Positions 17,510 through 28,260 of a stretch of DNA of 64,000 nucleotides are shown here, piece after piece; position 1 is the stretch's first letter; each line of letters opens with the position of its first letter. Position numbers and translations under genes: made by a program. A model generated the notes under the pieces. It was not told the DNA's origin. It worked only from the letters and a program-made list of their open reading frames with translations, and did not search any database. The DNA is from Hyphomicrobiaceae bacterium. GTDB taxonomy: Bacteria; Pseudomonadota; Alphaproteobacteria; Rhizobiales; Hyphomicrobiaceae. The stretch is taken from assembly GCA_021730785.1 (NCBI GenBank), contig JAKFWF010000065.1, positions 1 through 64,000 on the forward strand, given 5' to 3'.

Positions 17510-18514
17510 ATGCACAGTGCCCAGGACTCCACTGCGATCCGCCCGGTGATGCGTGGCCGCACGGCGCTCGAACTTGCCTTCTGGCTGCTGGCGTTCGCCG
17601 CCATTCTGTTGTTCCCGCGCAAACTGATCATTCTGAACGAGATCGCGATTCTGGCCCTGTTCGCTCTCTCGCTCGATCTGATCCTAGGCTATGCCGGCGT
17701 GCTGTCGCTCGGACATGCGGCCTTCCTCGGCCTTGGTGCCTATACGGCCGGCCTGTTCGCCAAGCACATGAACGGCGATCCGCTGACGGGACTGGCTGTT
17801 TCTGCCGCGGTCACCGGCCTTGCCGGTTTCCTGTCGAGCTTCCTCGTCCTGCGCGGCACTGATCTGACGCGGCTGATGGTGACGCTCGGGCTCGCGCTGC
17901 TGCTGGGCGAAGCTGCCAACAAGGCGTCGTGGCTGACGGGCGGCGCCGATGGTCTGCAGGGCATCACGATGCAGCCCCTGCTTGGACAGTTCGCGTTCGA
18001 CCTCGCCGGCCGCACCGCCTATCTCTACAGCCTCGTCACGCTGCTGATCTTGTTCCTCATCGCCCGCGTCATCGTCGCCTCACCGTTCGGCATGGCGCTG
18101 CGTGCGATCCGCGACAATCCGTTGCGCGCGCGGGCGATCGGCGTGCCGGTGAGCCACCGCCTCGTCACGGTCTACACGATCGCGGCCGTCTATGCCGGGA
18201 TCGCCGGCGCGCTGCTGGCGCAGACGACGCAATTCGTCTCGCTCGATGTCCTCGAACTACATCGCTCGGCCGACGTATTGCTGGTGCTGGTGATCGGCGG
18301 CACGGGCTATCTCTATGGCGGGATCATCGGCGCGCTGGCCTTCAAGCTGCTACAGGATGCGATCGCGAGCGCAACGCCGCAATACTGGCAGTTCTGGATC
18401 GGCCTGTTGCTCGTGATCCTGGTGCTGACCGGGCGGGAGCGGATCAGAGCAGCGCTAACCGGCATCAGTCGTCGGCTGGCGTTCGGGCGCGCCACTGCGG
18501 GAAGCGCCCCATGA
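17510..18514 (+). CDS. livM: Branched-chain amino acid ABC transporter permease (LivM type)
   Basis: A 334-residue second permease subunit with GYAGVLSLGHAAFLGLGAYTA, the LivM hallmark, and PFGMALRAIRDNPLRARAIGV as coupling helix. It begins with an extra N-terminal helix and about nine membrane segments in all. Its stop overlaps the livG start as ATGA at 18511-18514, a sign of translational coupling. Confidence 0.9.
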   Translation: MHSAQDSTAIRPVMRGRTALELAFWLLAFAAILLFPRKLIILNEIAILALFALSLDLILGYAGVLSLGHAAFLGLGAYTAGLFAKHMNGDPLTGLAVSAAVTGLAGFLSSFLVLRGTDLTRLMVTLGLALLLGEAANKASWLTGGADGLQGITMQPLLGQFAFDLAGRTAYLYSLVTLLILFLIARVIVASPFGMALRAIRDNPLRARAIGVPVSHRLVTVYTIAAVYAGIAGALLAQTTQFVSLDVLELHRSADVLLVLVIGGTGYLYGGIIGALAFKLLQDAIASATPQYWQFWIGLLLVILVLTGRERIRAALTGISRRLAFGRATAGSAP

Positions 18515-19258
18515 CTTCGCCTGTCCTTGAGACCCGCGGCCTCACAAAACGTTTCGGCGGTCTCACCGCCACGCGCGATGTGAGCCTGCAACTGGCCCCA
18601 GGCGCGCGCCACGCGCTGATCGGCCCGAACGGCGCCGGCAAGACCACGTTCGTCAACCTGCTGACCGGTATCTTTCCAGCATCCAGCGGCACCACCTCGC
18701 TCGACGGTCGCGACATCACGCGCCTGAAGCCCGAAGCGCGCGTCCGCCGCGGCCTTGCCCGCACGTTCCAGATCAACCAGCTGTTCGCCAACCTCACCGT
18801 GTTCGAGACGCTGGGCCTCGCCGTCAACGAGCAGCGTGGCCATGGCGGACGACTGTGGACGAGCTTTGCCGGCAACCGCGAGACGCAGAGCCGCATCGAG
18901 GCGCTGGCCGGTGATTTCGGCCTCACCGACCTGCTCGGCACCCGCACCGTCGAACTCGCCTACGGCCGCCAGCGGCTGCTGGAGATCGCCACGGCCTTCG
19001 CCTGCCGCCCGCGCGTGCTCCTCCTCGACGAACCGGCGGCCGGCGTGCCGGAGGCCGAGCGCCACGACCTGCTCGCGACCATCGCCCGCCTGCCGCGCGA
19101 GGTCGCGATTTTGCTGATCGAGCACGACATGGACCTGGTGTTCTCATTCGCCGAGACGATCACCGTGCTGGTCGAGGGCGCGGTATTGACCAGCGGACCC
19201 GCCGCGCAGATTGCAGAAGACCGTCAGGTGAAGGCGGCCTATCTCGGCGAGGACGCCC

Positions 19259-19266
<8 letters not shown>
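18511..19266 (+). CDS. livG: Branched-chain amino acid ABC transporter ATP-binding protein (LivG type)
   Basis: A 251-residue ATPase. Walker A is GPNGAGKTT; the signature region is the LivG-style AYGRQRLLEIATAFA rather than LSGGQ, as normal for this subfamily; Walker B is VLLLDEPAAG, followed by the H-loop IEHDMDLVFSFA. The start ATG 18511 overlaps livM, and the end overlaps livF by 8 bases. Confidence 0.9.
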
Positions 19267-19993
<727 letters not shown>

Positions 19994-20029
19994 AACCACA
20001 GCGAACGACGGCGAAAAAGGACAGCATCG

Positions 20030-21139
20030 ATGACCCCACTCAATGGCCCCTTCCGCGCCGACATGGTTGGTTCGCTGCTGCGCTCGCAGGCGTTGAAGGA
20101 AGCGCGCGAGCGCCGCGAAATCGATGCGATCAGCGCGGACGAACTGACCGCCGTCGAGGACGCCGAGATCAAGAAGCTGGTTGCCAAACAGGCATCGATC
20201 GGGCTCACCGCCATCACCGATGGCGAAGCACGCCGGGCCTGGTGGCATTTCGACTTCCTGTGGGGACTGACCGGCGTCGAGAAGGTGTCGGGCGGCCAGG
20301 GCATCCAGTTCTCCGGCGTGCAGACCAAGGCCGAGACGGCGAAGGTCGTGGGGCCGGTCGACTTTCCGGCGAACCATCCCCACATCGCCCACTTCAAGCG
20401 GCTGCACGCCATGGTGCCGGCCGGCAAAATCGCCAAGATGACGATCCCGAGCCCCAGCATGCTGCACTATCGGGCGGGCCGCAAAATGGTCGATGCCAAG
20501 GCCTATCCGACCATGGATGCCTACTTCCACGACCTCGGCCACACCTACAACAAGGCGATCCATGCGTTCTACGCCGCCGGCTGCCGCTACCTGCAGCTCG
20601 ACGACACCTCGCTCGCCTATTTCTGCGACCCGGCCCAGCGCAAGATGCTCGCCGACCGTGGCGATGATCCCGATGCCCTCGTCCAGCAATACGGCGCGAC
20701 GCTCGGGCTCGCACTGAAGAACCGGCCAAAAGACATGACGATCACCACCCACACCTGCCGCGGCAACTTCCGTTCGACGTTCGTTGCTTCGGGCGGCTAT
20801 GAGCCGGTCGCCGAGATGGTGTTCAACCGCATCGACGTGGACGGTTACTTCATGGAGTGGGACGACGAACGCTCGGGCGGATTCGAACCGCTGCGCCTGC
20901 TGCCCAAGGGCAAGAAGGTGGTGCTCGGCCTCGTCACCACCAAAGTCGGCGCGCTCGAGAAGCCCGACGACATCAAGCGGCGCATCGACATGGCCGCGAA
21001 GTACGCATCCCTCGACCAGCTGTGCCTGTCACCCCAGTGCGGCTTTGCCTCGACCGAGGAAGGCAACAACCTCGCCGAGGACGACCAGTGGCGCAAACTT
21101 GAAATGATCGCAGCCATCGCCCGCGACGTGTGGCGGTAA
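20030..21139 (+). CDS. Cobalamin-independent methionine synthase-like protein (MetE C-terminal/YxjG family)
   Basis: A 369-residue single-domain homologue of the MetE C-terminal catalytic half. Features: FRADMVGSLLRSQALKEAR at the start, GLTAITDGEARRAWWHFDFL, KMTIPSPSMLHY, YLQLDDTSLAYFCD, and putative zinc-site residues in TTHTCRGNFRS and LSPQCGFAS. Stand-alone members of this family can transfer methyl groups from various donors, and the donor here is unknown. Its position behind livF suggests the transporter brings in a related substrate. Confidence 0.82.
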   Translation: MTPLNGPFRADMVGSLLRSQALKEARERREIDAISADELTAVEDAEIKKLVAKQASIGLTAITDGEARRAWWHFDFLWGLTGVEKVSGGQGIQFSGVQTKAETAKVVGPVDFPANHPHIAHFKRLHAMVPAGKIAKMTIPSPSMLHYRAGRKMVDAKAYPTMDAYFHDLGHTYNKAIHAFYAAGCRYLQLDDTSLAYFCDPAQRKMLADRGDDPDALVQQYGATLGLALKNRPKDMTITTHTCRGNFRSTFVASGGYEPVAEMVFNRIDVDGYFMEWDDERSGGFEPLRLLPKGKKVVLGLVTTKVGALEKPDDIKRRIDMAAKYASLDQLCLSPQCGFASTEEGNNLAEDDQWRKLEMIAAIARDVWR

Positions 21140-21148
21140 GTCTTCGTC

Positions 21149-22138
21149 TCACGTTCGAACGGCAACCGTGCGCAAGGTGGTCTTGATGCGGCGCACGGTG
21201 CCGGACTTGGCGCGCATGACGACCGTTTCGGTCTCGGCGAAGTCGCCGCGGAAGTGCACGCCGCCGAGCAGCGAGCCACCGGTGATGCCGGTCGCCGAGA
21301 AGATCACGTCGCCGGACGCCATGTCCGTCATGGTGTACTTGCGGTTGACGTCGGCACCCATCTTGGCGGCGCGCACGCGTTCCTCGTCCTTCATCGGCAT
21401 GAGGCGACCCTGGATCTGCCCGCCGATGCAGCGCAGGGCGGCCGCAGCCAGCACGCCCTCGGGCGCACCACCCGAGCCCAGATAAATGTCGATGCCAGTC
21501 TCCGCCGGATCGGTGGTCCAGATCACGCCGGCGATGTCGCCATCCGGGATCAGTTGCACGCCGGCGCCACAGTCGCGCACCGCCTTGATCAGCTCGGCGT
21601 GGCGCGGGCGATCGAGAATACAGGCCATGATCTCGTTGATCCGCACGCCCTTGGCCTTGGCCAGCGCGTGCAGGTTGTCGGCCGGGCTCGCATCAAGATC
21701 GACGATGCCTTCCGGGTATCCCGGACCGATCGCGATCTTGTTCATGTACATGTCGGGCGCATGCAGCAGGCCGCCGCGCTCGGCGATGGCCAGCACCGCC
21801 AGCGAGTTCGGCATGGCCTTGGCGCAGATCGTGGTGCCTTCCAGCGGGTCGACGGCAATGTCGACCGCTGGTCCGTTGCCGGTGCCGACCTTCTCGCCGA
21901 TGAACAGCATCGGCGCTTCGTCCAACTCGCCCTCGCCGATGACGACGGTGCCGTCGATGTTCACGCGGCCCAACTCGCGGCGCATGCTGTCGACGGCGGC
22001 CTTGTCGGCGGCCTTCTCGTTGCCGCGTCCACGCCAGCGGGCTGCCGCCACGGCGGCGGCCTCCGTGACCCGGGCGATTTCCAGCACGAGCACGCGATCC
22101 AGTCCGTCCTTGGCCTTGTCTATCGGTGCTGCTGACAT
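21149..22138 (-). CDS. glpX: Class II fructose-1,6-bisphosphatase
   Basis: A 329-residue GlpX-type phosphatase of gluconeogenesis. Signature stretches: AAVAAARWRGRGNEKAADKAAVDSMR, VVIGEGELDEAPMLFIGEKVG and AVDPLEGTTICAKAMPNSLAVLA, carrying metal-binding acidic residues. Length is standard. Downstream of hom on the same strand with a 34-base gap; a purine-rich GGGAGGGG site precedes its ATG. Confidence 0.93.
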   Translation of the reverse strand: MSAAPIDKAKDGLDRVLVLEIARVTEAAAVAAARWRGRGNEKAADKAAVDSMRRELGRVNIDGTVVIGEGELDEAPMLFIGEKVGTGNGPAVDIAVDPLEGTTICAKAMPNSLAVLAIAERGGLLHAPDMYMNKIAIGPGYPEGIVDLDASPADNLHALAKAKGVRINEIMACILDRPRHAELIKAVRDCGAGVQLIPDGDIAGVIWTTDPAETGIDIYLGSGGAPEGVLAAAALRCIGGQIQGRLMPMKDEERVRAAKMGADVNRKYTMTDMASGDVIFSATGITGGSLLGGVHFRGDFAETETVVMRAKSGTVRRIKTTLRTVAVRT

Positions 22139-22172
22139 CTGCCCCTCCCGAGGGTTCGTTCTAATTTTTTAG

Positions 22173-23510
22173 TTAGAGTTTTTCGATCCGGATCGTTTGC
22201 GGCTTGGCCGCCACCTTGCCGTCCGCCTCGATGCCATCAAGCGCCTTGCGGATCGCCGCTTCCGTGGTTTCATGCGTGATCAGGATGACCGGCGTCTGGG
22301 CGCCCGGCAGTGGCGTCGCGCCGATACCGGGCAAGGCTGCTCGCGGCCGGCGCTGCACGATCGATTCAAGCGACACGCCCTGCTCGCCCATGCGCGTGGT
22401 GATCGCGGCCATGACGCCCGGCCGATCGTGCGCGGTCAGGCGCACGTAATAGGCGCCCTTGTGGGTGCCAAGCGGCGCCCTGGCGTAGGGCTTGAGGTTG
22501 GCCGACGGCGTCGCGAACGGCGGCAGGTGCAGGCCGCGGGCGATGTCGCACAGGTCGCTCGCCACCGCCGAGGCCGTCGCCTTGGCGCCTGCACCAGGCC
22601 CGACCAGTAGCAGATCGCCGGCAAAGTCGCCGTCGATCGCGACCGCATTGGTGACGCCCGCGACCTGGGCGATGGCCGCGTGCTTTGGCACCATCGCCGG
22701 ATGCACCCGGCTCTCGATGCCAGCGTCCGTGGTGAGCGCAACGCCGAGCAGCTTGATGCGATAGCCGAGGTCGTCGGCCGCTTGGATGTCGGCGAGCGTG
22801 ATCGTCTCTATGCCTTCGATGTGGATCTGGTCGAAGGCCACTTCGGTGCCAAAGGCGAGGCTGGTCAGCAGCGTCAGCTTGTGGGCCGTGTCGAAGCCAC
22901 CGATGTCGAACGTCGGATCGGCCTCGGCATAGCCCTTGGCCTGGGCTTCCTTCAGCACGTCGTTGAACGCGAGCCCCTCGTCCTGCATTTTGGTCAGGAT
23001 GTAGTTGCAGGTCCCGTTGAGGATGCCATAGACGCGGCGCACGCCGTTGCCGGCCAGCGCCTCGCGCATGGTCTTGATGATCGGGATGCCGCCCGCCACC
23101 GCCGCCTCGAAGTTCAGCGCGACGCCTTTGCCTTCGGCAAGTTTGGCCAATGCTACCCCGTGGCGCGCGAGCAATGCCTTGTTGGCCGTCACCACGTGTT
23201 TGCCGGCGTGCAAAGCGGCTTCGACCGCGGCCTTCGGCACGCCGTCCGCGCCGCCGATCAGTTCGACGAACACGTCGATCTCGGGGTCGGTCGCGAGTTT
23301 CGTCGCATCCGCCACCCAGCGCAGCCGATCGAGAGCGACGCCCCGGTCGCGATCCTTGTTGCGGGTCGACACCGCGACCACTTGCAGCGGCCGCCCTAGG
23401 ATCGCTGCCATGCGCTGACCGTTGCTCGCGAGCAGTTGCAGCAGTCCCGTCCCGACCGTGCCGAGACCCGCGACGCCGATGCGCAGAGGCTGTAGGCTTT
23501 TGCTGCTCAT
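22173..23510 (-). CDS. hom: Homoserine dehydrogenase
   Basis: A 445-residue NAD(P)-dependent enzyme reducing aspartate semialdehyde to homoserine for threonine and methionine synthesis. The Rossmann motif GVAGLGTVGTGLL opens the protein; the homoserine DH domain shows NGTCNYILTKMQ and GYAEADPTFDIGGFDTAHKL, with the catalytic lysine region downstream. A C-terminal ACT domain (YYVRLTAHDRPGVMAAITTRM) suggests allosteric feedback. Its start overlaps the stop of the aminotransferase gene by 4 bases. Confidence 0.95.
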   Translation of the reverse strand: MSSKSLQPLRIGVAGLGTVGTGLLQLLASNGQRMAAILGRPLQVVAVSTRNKDRDRGVALDRLRWVADATKLATDPEIDVFVELIGGADGVPKAAVEAALHAGKHVVTANKALLARHGVALAKLAEGKGVALNFEAAVAGGIPIIKTMREALAGNGVRRVYGILNGTCNYILTKMQDEGLAFNDVLKEAQAKGYAEADPTFDIGGFDTAHKLTLLTSLAFGTEVAFDQIHIEGIETITLADIQAADDLGYRIKLLGVALTTDAGIESRVHPAMVPKHAAIAQVAGVTNAVAIDGDFAGDLLLVGPGAGAKATASAVASDLCDIARGLHLPPFATPSANLKPYARAPLGTHKGAYYVRLTAHDRPGVMAAITTRMGEQGVSLESIVQRRPRAALPGIGATPLPGAQTPVILITHETTEAAIRKALDGIEADGKVAAKPQTIRIEKL

Positions 23511-24742
23511 GGGACTGACCGCGCAAGCTTCGCCGGCTGCGGCAGCACGTTGTGCAGCCCTTCGGCGCCGCCGCTGAGGAACTTCTTGATATTGCGCGCG
23601 GCCTGGCGAATGCGCTTGTCGTTTTCTACGAGGCCGATGCGCACGAACCCTTCACCGTACTCGCCGAAGCCGAGCCCGGGCGAGACCGCGACATCGGCCT
23701 TCTCGATCAGCAGCTTGGTGAATTCGACCGAGCCCAGTGTCTTGTAAGGGTCGGGGATCGGTGCCCAACAGAACATGCTGGCCGGCGGCGCTGGGATCAC
23801 CCAGCCGGCCCGGCCGAAGCTCTCGACCACGAGATCACGCCGCTCTTTATAGGTCTGGCGGATTTCGGCTACGCACTCCTGCGGGCCATTGAGCGCGGCG
23901 GCAGCCGCCACCTGGATCGGTGTGAACGCGCCGTAGTCGAGGTAAGATTTCACCCGCGCCAGCGCCGCGATCAGCCGTTCGTTGCCGACCGCAAAGCCCA
24001 TGCGCCAGCCCGGCATGTTGTAGGTTTTCGACAGTGACGTGAACTCGACCGCGATGTCGACCGCGCCCGGCACCTGCAGCACGGACGGCGGCGGGGTGCC
24101 GTCGAAATAGATCTCGGCATAGGCGATGTCCGACAAGATGATCAGGTCGAGCTTCTTCGCCAGCTGGACGGCGGCCGTATAGAAATCCAGGTCGGCGACC
24201 ATGCCGGTCGGGTTCGAAGGATAGCTCAGCACCATTGCGAGCGGCTTTGGAATCGAGTGCTTCACCGCGCGCTCGACGCCGGCCAGGAACTCGTCGCCAC
24301 CGCTCGCCGGAATGTGACGCATGGCGGCGCCGCACATGAGAAATCCAAACTCGTGGATCGGATAGGTCGGGTTTGGCACCAAGATCACGTCGCCAGGCGC
24401 GGTGATCGCCTGCGCCATGTTGGCGAAGCCTTCTTTCGAGCCTAGCGTCGCCACCACCTGCGTTTCGGGGTTCAACTTCACGCCGAACCGGCGGTCGTAG
24501 TAGGCGGCCTGCGCCCGGCGCAACCCTGGAATACCCTTCGAGGCCGAATAGCGGTGGGTGCGCGGCTTGCCGATGGTATCGACCATCTTGTCGACGATGT
24601 GCTGCGGCGTCGGCATGTCGGGGTTGCCCATGCCCAGATCGATGATGTCCGCGCCGCGCGCTCGCGCCCCTGCCTTCAACCGGTTCACTTCGGCGAAAAC
24701 ATAGGGTGGCAGGCGCTTGATGCGATGGAAATCCTCGATCAC
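23507..24742 (-). CDS. PLP-dependent class I/II aminotransferase (AlaC / LL-DAP aminotransferase-like)
   Basis: A 411-residue fold-type I aminotransferase. DFHRIKRLPPYVFAEVN, DLGMGNPDMPTP, LSYPSNPTGMVADL and the PLP-lysine stretch SLSKTYNMPGWRMGFAVG are clear. Family members act on alanine/glutamate or aspartate-family amino acids; being translationally coupled to hom fits the aspartate family. I chose GTG 24742 because GGAGG lies 10 bases upstream and homology begins there. The frame continues to 24901, but that part has shadow-like composition. Confidence 0.88.
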   Translation of the reverse strand: MIEDFHRIKRLPPYVFAEVNRLKAGARARGADIIDLGMGNPDMPTPQHIVDKMVDTIGKPRTHRYSASKGIPGLRRAQAAYYDRRFGVKLNPETQVVATLGSKEGFANMAQAITAPGDVILVPNPTYPIHEFGFLMCGAAMRHIPASGGDEFLAGVERAVKHSIPKPLAMVLSYPSNPTGMVADLDFYTAAVQLAKKLDLIILSDIAYAEIYFDGTPPPSVLQVPGAVDIAVEFTSLSKTYNMPGWRMGFAVGNERLIAALARVKSYLDYGAFTPIQVAAAAALNGPQECVAEIRQTYKERRDLVVESFGRAGWVIPAPPASMFCWAPIPDPYKTLGSVEFTKLLIEKADVAVSPGLGFGEYGEGFVRIGLVENDKRIRQAARNIKKFLSGGAEGLHNVLPQPAKLARSVP

Positions 24743-25059
24743 GGGCTGCGGGCCTCCGACTGTTTGGGCGTGCGTCCAGCTCGCAAAGCAATCGGGTGCG
24801 CACAGGCCAGTGTCTACGGCCGCGAGAGCACAACGTCCACCCCCGACGGCCAATCGCTCGCGAGGGTATGCCCGATGCCGGCGCGGGACATGACCGGGCA
24901 ATGCGCTAACTTCACGAATTCTTAAGGATTTTAGTTAATGAGTGGTTAGGAGATGCGAACCTGTGCTATCCATTGGCACACGGTGTCCGCTGGCCGTGTT
25001 TTGCCATGACGGCCCTTTTTCGCCCTAGAACCGTCCTCGAATCAGTGTCAGTCGCGTCC
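24743..25059. other. Divergent promoter region aminotransferase / phaC
   Basis: A 317-base gap whose centre (about 24905-24960) is AT-rich relative to surroundings and probably holds promoters for both directions. In-frame upstream starts for PhaC exist (TTG 24973, ATG 25006) but lack ribosome-binding sites. No terminator or RNA element was identified. Confidence 0.4.
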
Positions 25060-26961
25060 ATGCAAAAGCAAGTTACTTCAGCCCCTCCCTCCGTGCTCGC
25101 GCCGCAGTCGCCTGCGCCGACATTGACCGAACCACCCGCACCCGCGGCAGCAGCAGCCGCTGCGATCCCGCTTCCCGACTACCGCGTCAGCGACCCCGAT
25201 GAATTCGCGCGCAACATGCTGCGGGTGATCGAGGACGGCGGAAAATTCGTCGCCGGCATCATCGAGCGCTCGCAACCAGTGGGCCCGACCGGAACCGGGG
25301 CAAGCGCGCCGGATTTCACCGACACCACCAAGACCTTGACCGAACTCAGCCAGGCCTGGATGTCCGATCCAACCAAGCTCGCCGAGGCGCAGGCCACCCT
25401 CTACAGCGGCTACATGGAGCTGTGGAACAACACGCTGCGCCGCATGATGGGCGACGACGTGCAGCCGGTCGCCAAGCCCCAGCCCGGCGATCCGCGGTTC
25501 AAGGATACCGAGTGGAGCAATAATCCCTACTATGATTATTGGAAGCAGGCCTACCTGCTGACCACCCAATGGGCCGAGCAGACCCTCGCCCAGACGCCCA
25601 ACCTCGACGAGCGCACCCGCCAGAAGGCGGACTTCCTGATGCGGCAGATCTCGGCGTCACTGTCGCCGACCAACTATCCAGCAACCAACCCCGAAGTGCT
25701 TCGCGAAACGTTCGCCAGCAACGGCCGGAACCTGGCGGAGGGCATGTCGCAGCTGGTGGCCGACCTCGACAAGTCGGGCCCCATACTCAGTATCAGCCAG
25801 ACCGATACGACGGCCTTCGAGGTTGGCCGCAATCTGGCGGTGACCCCTGGCAAGGTGATCTTCCAGAACGACCTGCTGCAGCTGATCCAGTACACGCCGA
25901 CGACGGAGAAAGCGCATCAGATCCCGTTGCTGATCACGCCGCCGTGGATCAACAAGTTCTACATCCTGGATCTGACACAGCAGAAGTCGTTCATCCGCTA
26001 TTGTGTCGCCCAGGGCTTCACGGTGTTCGTCATTTCGTGGGTCAACCCGGACGGGCGACTCAAAGACAAGGGCTTTGAAGATTACATGCGCGAGGGGCTG
26101 CTGGCGGCCACCGGCGCCGTCATGCGCGAAACCCTGCAGCTGAAGGTCAACGTTGTCGGCTATTGCGTCGGCGGCACGTTGCTGGCGTCAACGCTCGCCC
26201 ATTTGGCCGCGCGCGGGACGGACCCTTATGCCTCGGCGACCTTCCTCACCACGCAGGTCGACTTCACCAAGGCCGGCGATCTGAAGTTGTTCATCGACGA
26301 AGAACAGCTGAAGGTGATTTCGGATCTGATGGCCGAGAAGGGTTATCTCGACGGCTCCCGCATGGCGAGTGCGTTCAATCTGCTGCGGCCGAAGGATCTG
26401 ATCTGGCCCTACGTCGTCAACAACTACATGCTGGGCCGCAAGCCCATGGCGTTCGACCTGCTGTACTGGAACCAGGATTCGACGCGCATGCCGGAAGCCA
26501 ACCACAACTTCTATCTGCGCGAGTTCTATCTGGAAAACCGGCTGGCCAAGGGCGAGCTGACGCTGGGCGGTACGCGTCTCGACATGAAGCAGGTGACCTT
26601 GCCGATCTACGAGCTCGCTGCCCGGGAAGACCACATCGCGCCTGCCGAATCCGTTTTCATCGGCTCGAAGCTGTTCGGTGGTCCGGTCGAGTACGTGATG
26701 GCCGGATCAGGTCATATTGCCGGCGTGGTCAATCCCCCCGATCCCAAGAAGATCAAGTACCAGTACTGGACGAACACGAAGCCGACCACCACGTTCGCCG
26801 ACTGGGTGAACGGCGCGACCGAGACGCCCGGCTCCTGGTGGCCGCATTGGACGAAGTGGCTCGCAGACAAGTCCGGCGCCATGGTGCCGGCACGGACGCC
26901 CGGCGCCAAGCTCGGCGTCATCGAGGATGCGCCGGGCAGTTACGTGAAGGCAAAGGCGTGA
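25060..26961 (+). CDS. phaC: Class I poly(3-hydroxyalkanoate) synthase
   Basis: A roughly 633-residue polymerase that makes PHA storage polyester from 3-hydroxyacyl-CoA on granule surfaces. The N-terminal domain is preceded by a Pro/Ala-rich leader. The alpha/beta-hydrolase domain has the lipase-like box GYCVGGT with nucleophile Cys369 (numbered from ATG 25060), the aspartate in AAREDHIAP and the histidine in GSGHIAGVVNPP. PWINKFYILDL is another PhaC hallmark. The start is uncertain: ATG 25060 gives a size closest to the family. No phaA/B/Z/R in the window. Confidence 0.93.
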   Translation: MQKQVTSAPPSVLAPQSPAPTLTEPPAPAAAAAAAIPLPDYRVSDPDEFARNMLRVIEDGGKFVAGIIERSQPVGPTGTGASAPDFTDTTKTLTELSQAWMSDPTKLAEAQATLYSGYMELWNNTLRRMMGDDVQPVAKPQPGDPRFKDTEWSNNPYYDYWKQAYLLTTQWAEQTLAQTPNLDERTRQKADFLMRQISASLSPTNYPATNPEVLRETFASNGRNLAEGMSQLVADLDKSGPILSISQTDTTAFEVGRNLAVTPGKVIFQNDLLQLIQYTPTTEKAHQIPLLITPPWINKFYILDLTQQKSFIRYCVAQGFTVFVISWVNPDGRLKDKGFEDYMREGLLAATGAVMRETLQLKVNVVGYCVGGTLLASTLAHLAARGTDPYASATFLTTQVDFTKAGDLKLFIDEEQLKVISDLMAEKGYLDGSRMASAFNLLRPKDLIWPYVVNNYMLGRKPMAFDLLYWNQDSTRMPEANHNFYLREFYLENRLAKGELTLGGTRLDMKQVTLPIYELAAREDHIAPAESVFIGSKLFGGPVEYVMAGSGHIAGVVNPPDPKKIKYQYWTNTKPTTTFADWVNGATETPGSWWPHWTKWLADKSGAMVPARTPGAKLGVIEDAPGSYVKAKA

Positions 26962-27176
26962 GGTTGGGGCATCGCGCTGCGTGAGCCCGCACGCGTGCTG
27001 CCGATACCCTTCGGCCAGCGCCTCGTCGGCCCAATCCCGCCAAGACTGTTGCGGCGTGCACACTTGCCAAGCGCCGACGGACGCTTAGCGCATGCGACAG
27101 ACACAGGGCCACAGCTTGCACTGATCCGACCGCGCTTGACCCGCCGCGCTGGGCCGACCGGCTCCTGTCGCCAGCG

Positions 27177-28067
27177 TCAGTTCTTCATGCTGCGGGCGTT
27201 CGAGACCAGGAAGTCGCGCAGCACCTGCACCTTCTTCGAGGTCTTCAGCTCTTCGGGATAAACGAAGATGATCGGAATGGTCGGCAGCTGCACTTGCGTC
27301 AGCACCGGCACCAGATCGGTTTCCTCGGCCGTCAGATAGTCTGGGATAATGCCGATGCCCATGCCGGAGCGCACCGCGTACTTCAATGCGACGACGCTGT
27401 TGGCACGAAACACCGGAACACGTGGGTCGCGGCCCTCGCGTCCTGCGGTTTCAAGCCAACGGATCACCGACAGGTGGTAGGCCGGCGTGCCGCCGTAGGA
27501 GACGAAGCGGTGCTTGTCCAGATCGTCCAGCGACTGCGGCGTGCCGAACTTACGGACATAGCCGGTGGAGGCGAACGCGCGCGCCTTCATTGTGAACAGC
27601 GAGCGGCGGATCAAGTCGGCCTGCTCGGGTTCACGCGTCCAGATCGCAACGTCGGCTTCGCGCATGGAGATGTCGATCTGGTCGTCGTTCAGGATCAGAT
27701 CGACGCGGATGTCGGGATAGAGCTCGATGAACTCGCGCAGGCGCTGCGTCACCCACACTGTGCCAAGACCAATCGGGCAGGTGATGCGCAATTCGCCGGT
27801 CGGCTTCGTCGTGGTATCGGCCAGCAGCGTTTCCGCGGTCTGTAGCTTGTTCATCACGTCGCTGGCGGTGCGATAGAGCATGTCGCCCTGCTCGGTCAGC
27901 ACCAGGCCGCGGGCATGGCGGTGGAACAGCGCGATGCCGAGGTCCTTTTCCAGCGAGGAAACCTGCCGGCTCACCGCCGACTGGCTCATGCGCAGCGATT
28001 CGCCGGCATGGGTGAAACTGCCGGCCTCAGCGGCGGCATGGAAAATTCTCAGCTTGTCCCAGTCCAT
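27177..28067 (-). CDS. LysR-family transcriptional regulator
   Basis: A 296-residue LTTR. The N-terminal winged HTH is MDWDKLRIFHAAAEAGSFTHAG...SQSAVSRQVSSLEKDLG; the remainder is a periplasmic-binding-like effector domain. ATG 28067 is set by the conserved LTTR start, and the frame is open 72 bases upstream. Located downstream of trxB on the same strand, an arrangement seen in related genomes; target genes and ligand unknown. Confidence 0.9.
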   Translation of the reverse strand: MDWDKLRIFHAAAEAGSFTHAGESLRMSQSAVSRQVSSLEKDLGIALFHRHARGLVLTEQGDMLYRTASDVMNKLQTAETLLADTTTKPTGELRITCPIGLGTVWVTQRLREFIELYPDIRVDLILNDDQIDISMREADVAIWTREPEQADLIRRSLFTMKARAFASTGYVRKFGTPQSLDDLDKHRFVSYGGTPAYHLSVIRWLETAGREGRDPRVPVFRANSVVALKYAVRSGMGIGIIPDYLTAEETDLVPVLTQVQLPTIPIIFVYPEELKTSKKVQVLRDFLVSNARSMKN

Positions 28068-28260
28068 GGGTGGATTTCCTCGAAGGCGCGCGGCACATCG
28101 CCATCGTTGCACGCGCGGCCATGTGGGCCGCGCTGGCACTTTCGATCGGGCAATGCTTTTGCGAGACGGGTCTACGTGGGGAACGTCGCTTTTACTTTAT
28201 TTTCAACCTGAAGTTACGGCGATCTATGCAAAAAACAAGTATATTTCCAGTCGAGGTTAC

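Noticed and set aside
18955-18990. Missing LSGGQ signature in the LivG-type ATPase as a sign of inactivity
   Set aside because: The YGRQR/YGQQR variant is normal for LivG subunits, so nothing is broken.
24953-25009. Short peptide frame MRTCAIHWHTVSAGRVLP overlapping an upstream phaC start as ATGA
   Set aside because: The AGGAG directly abuts the ATG, which is too close for a ribosome-binding site, and the peptide is not an attenuator-type leader.
26962-27176. Possible small genes between phaC and the lysR gene
   Set aside because: Only Arg/Ala-rich short frames without start signals; no RNA fold recognised.
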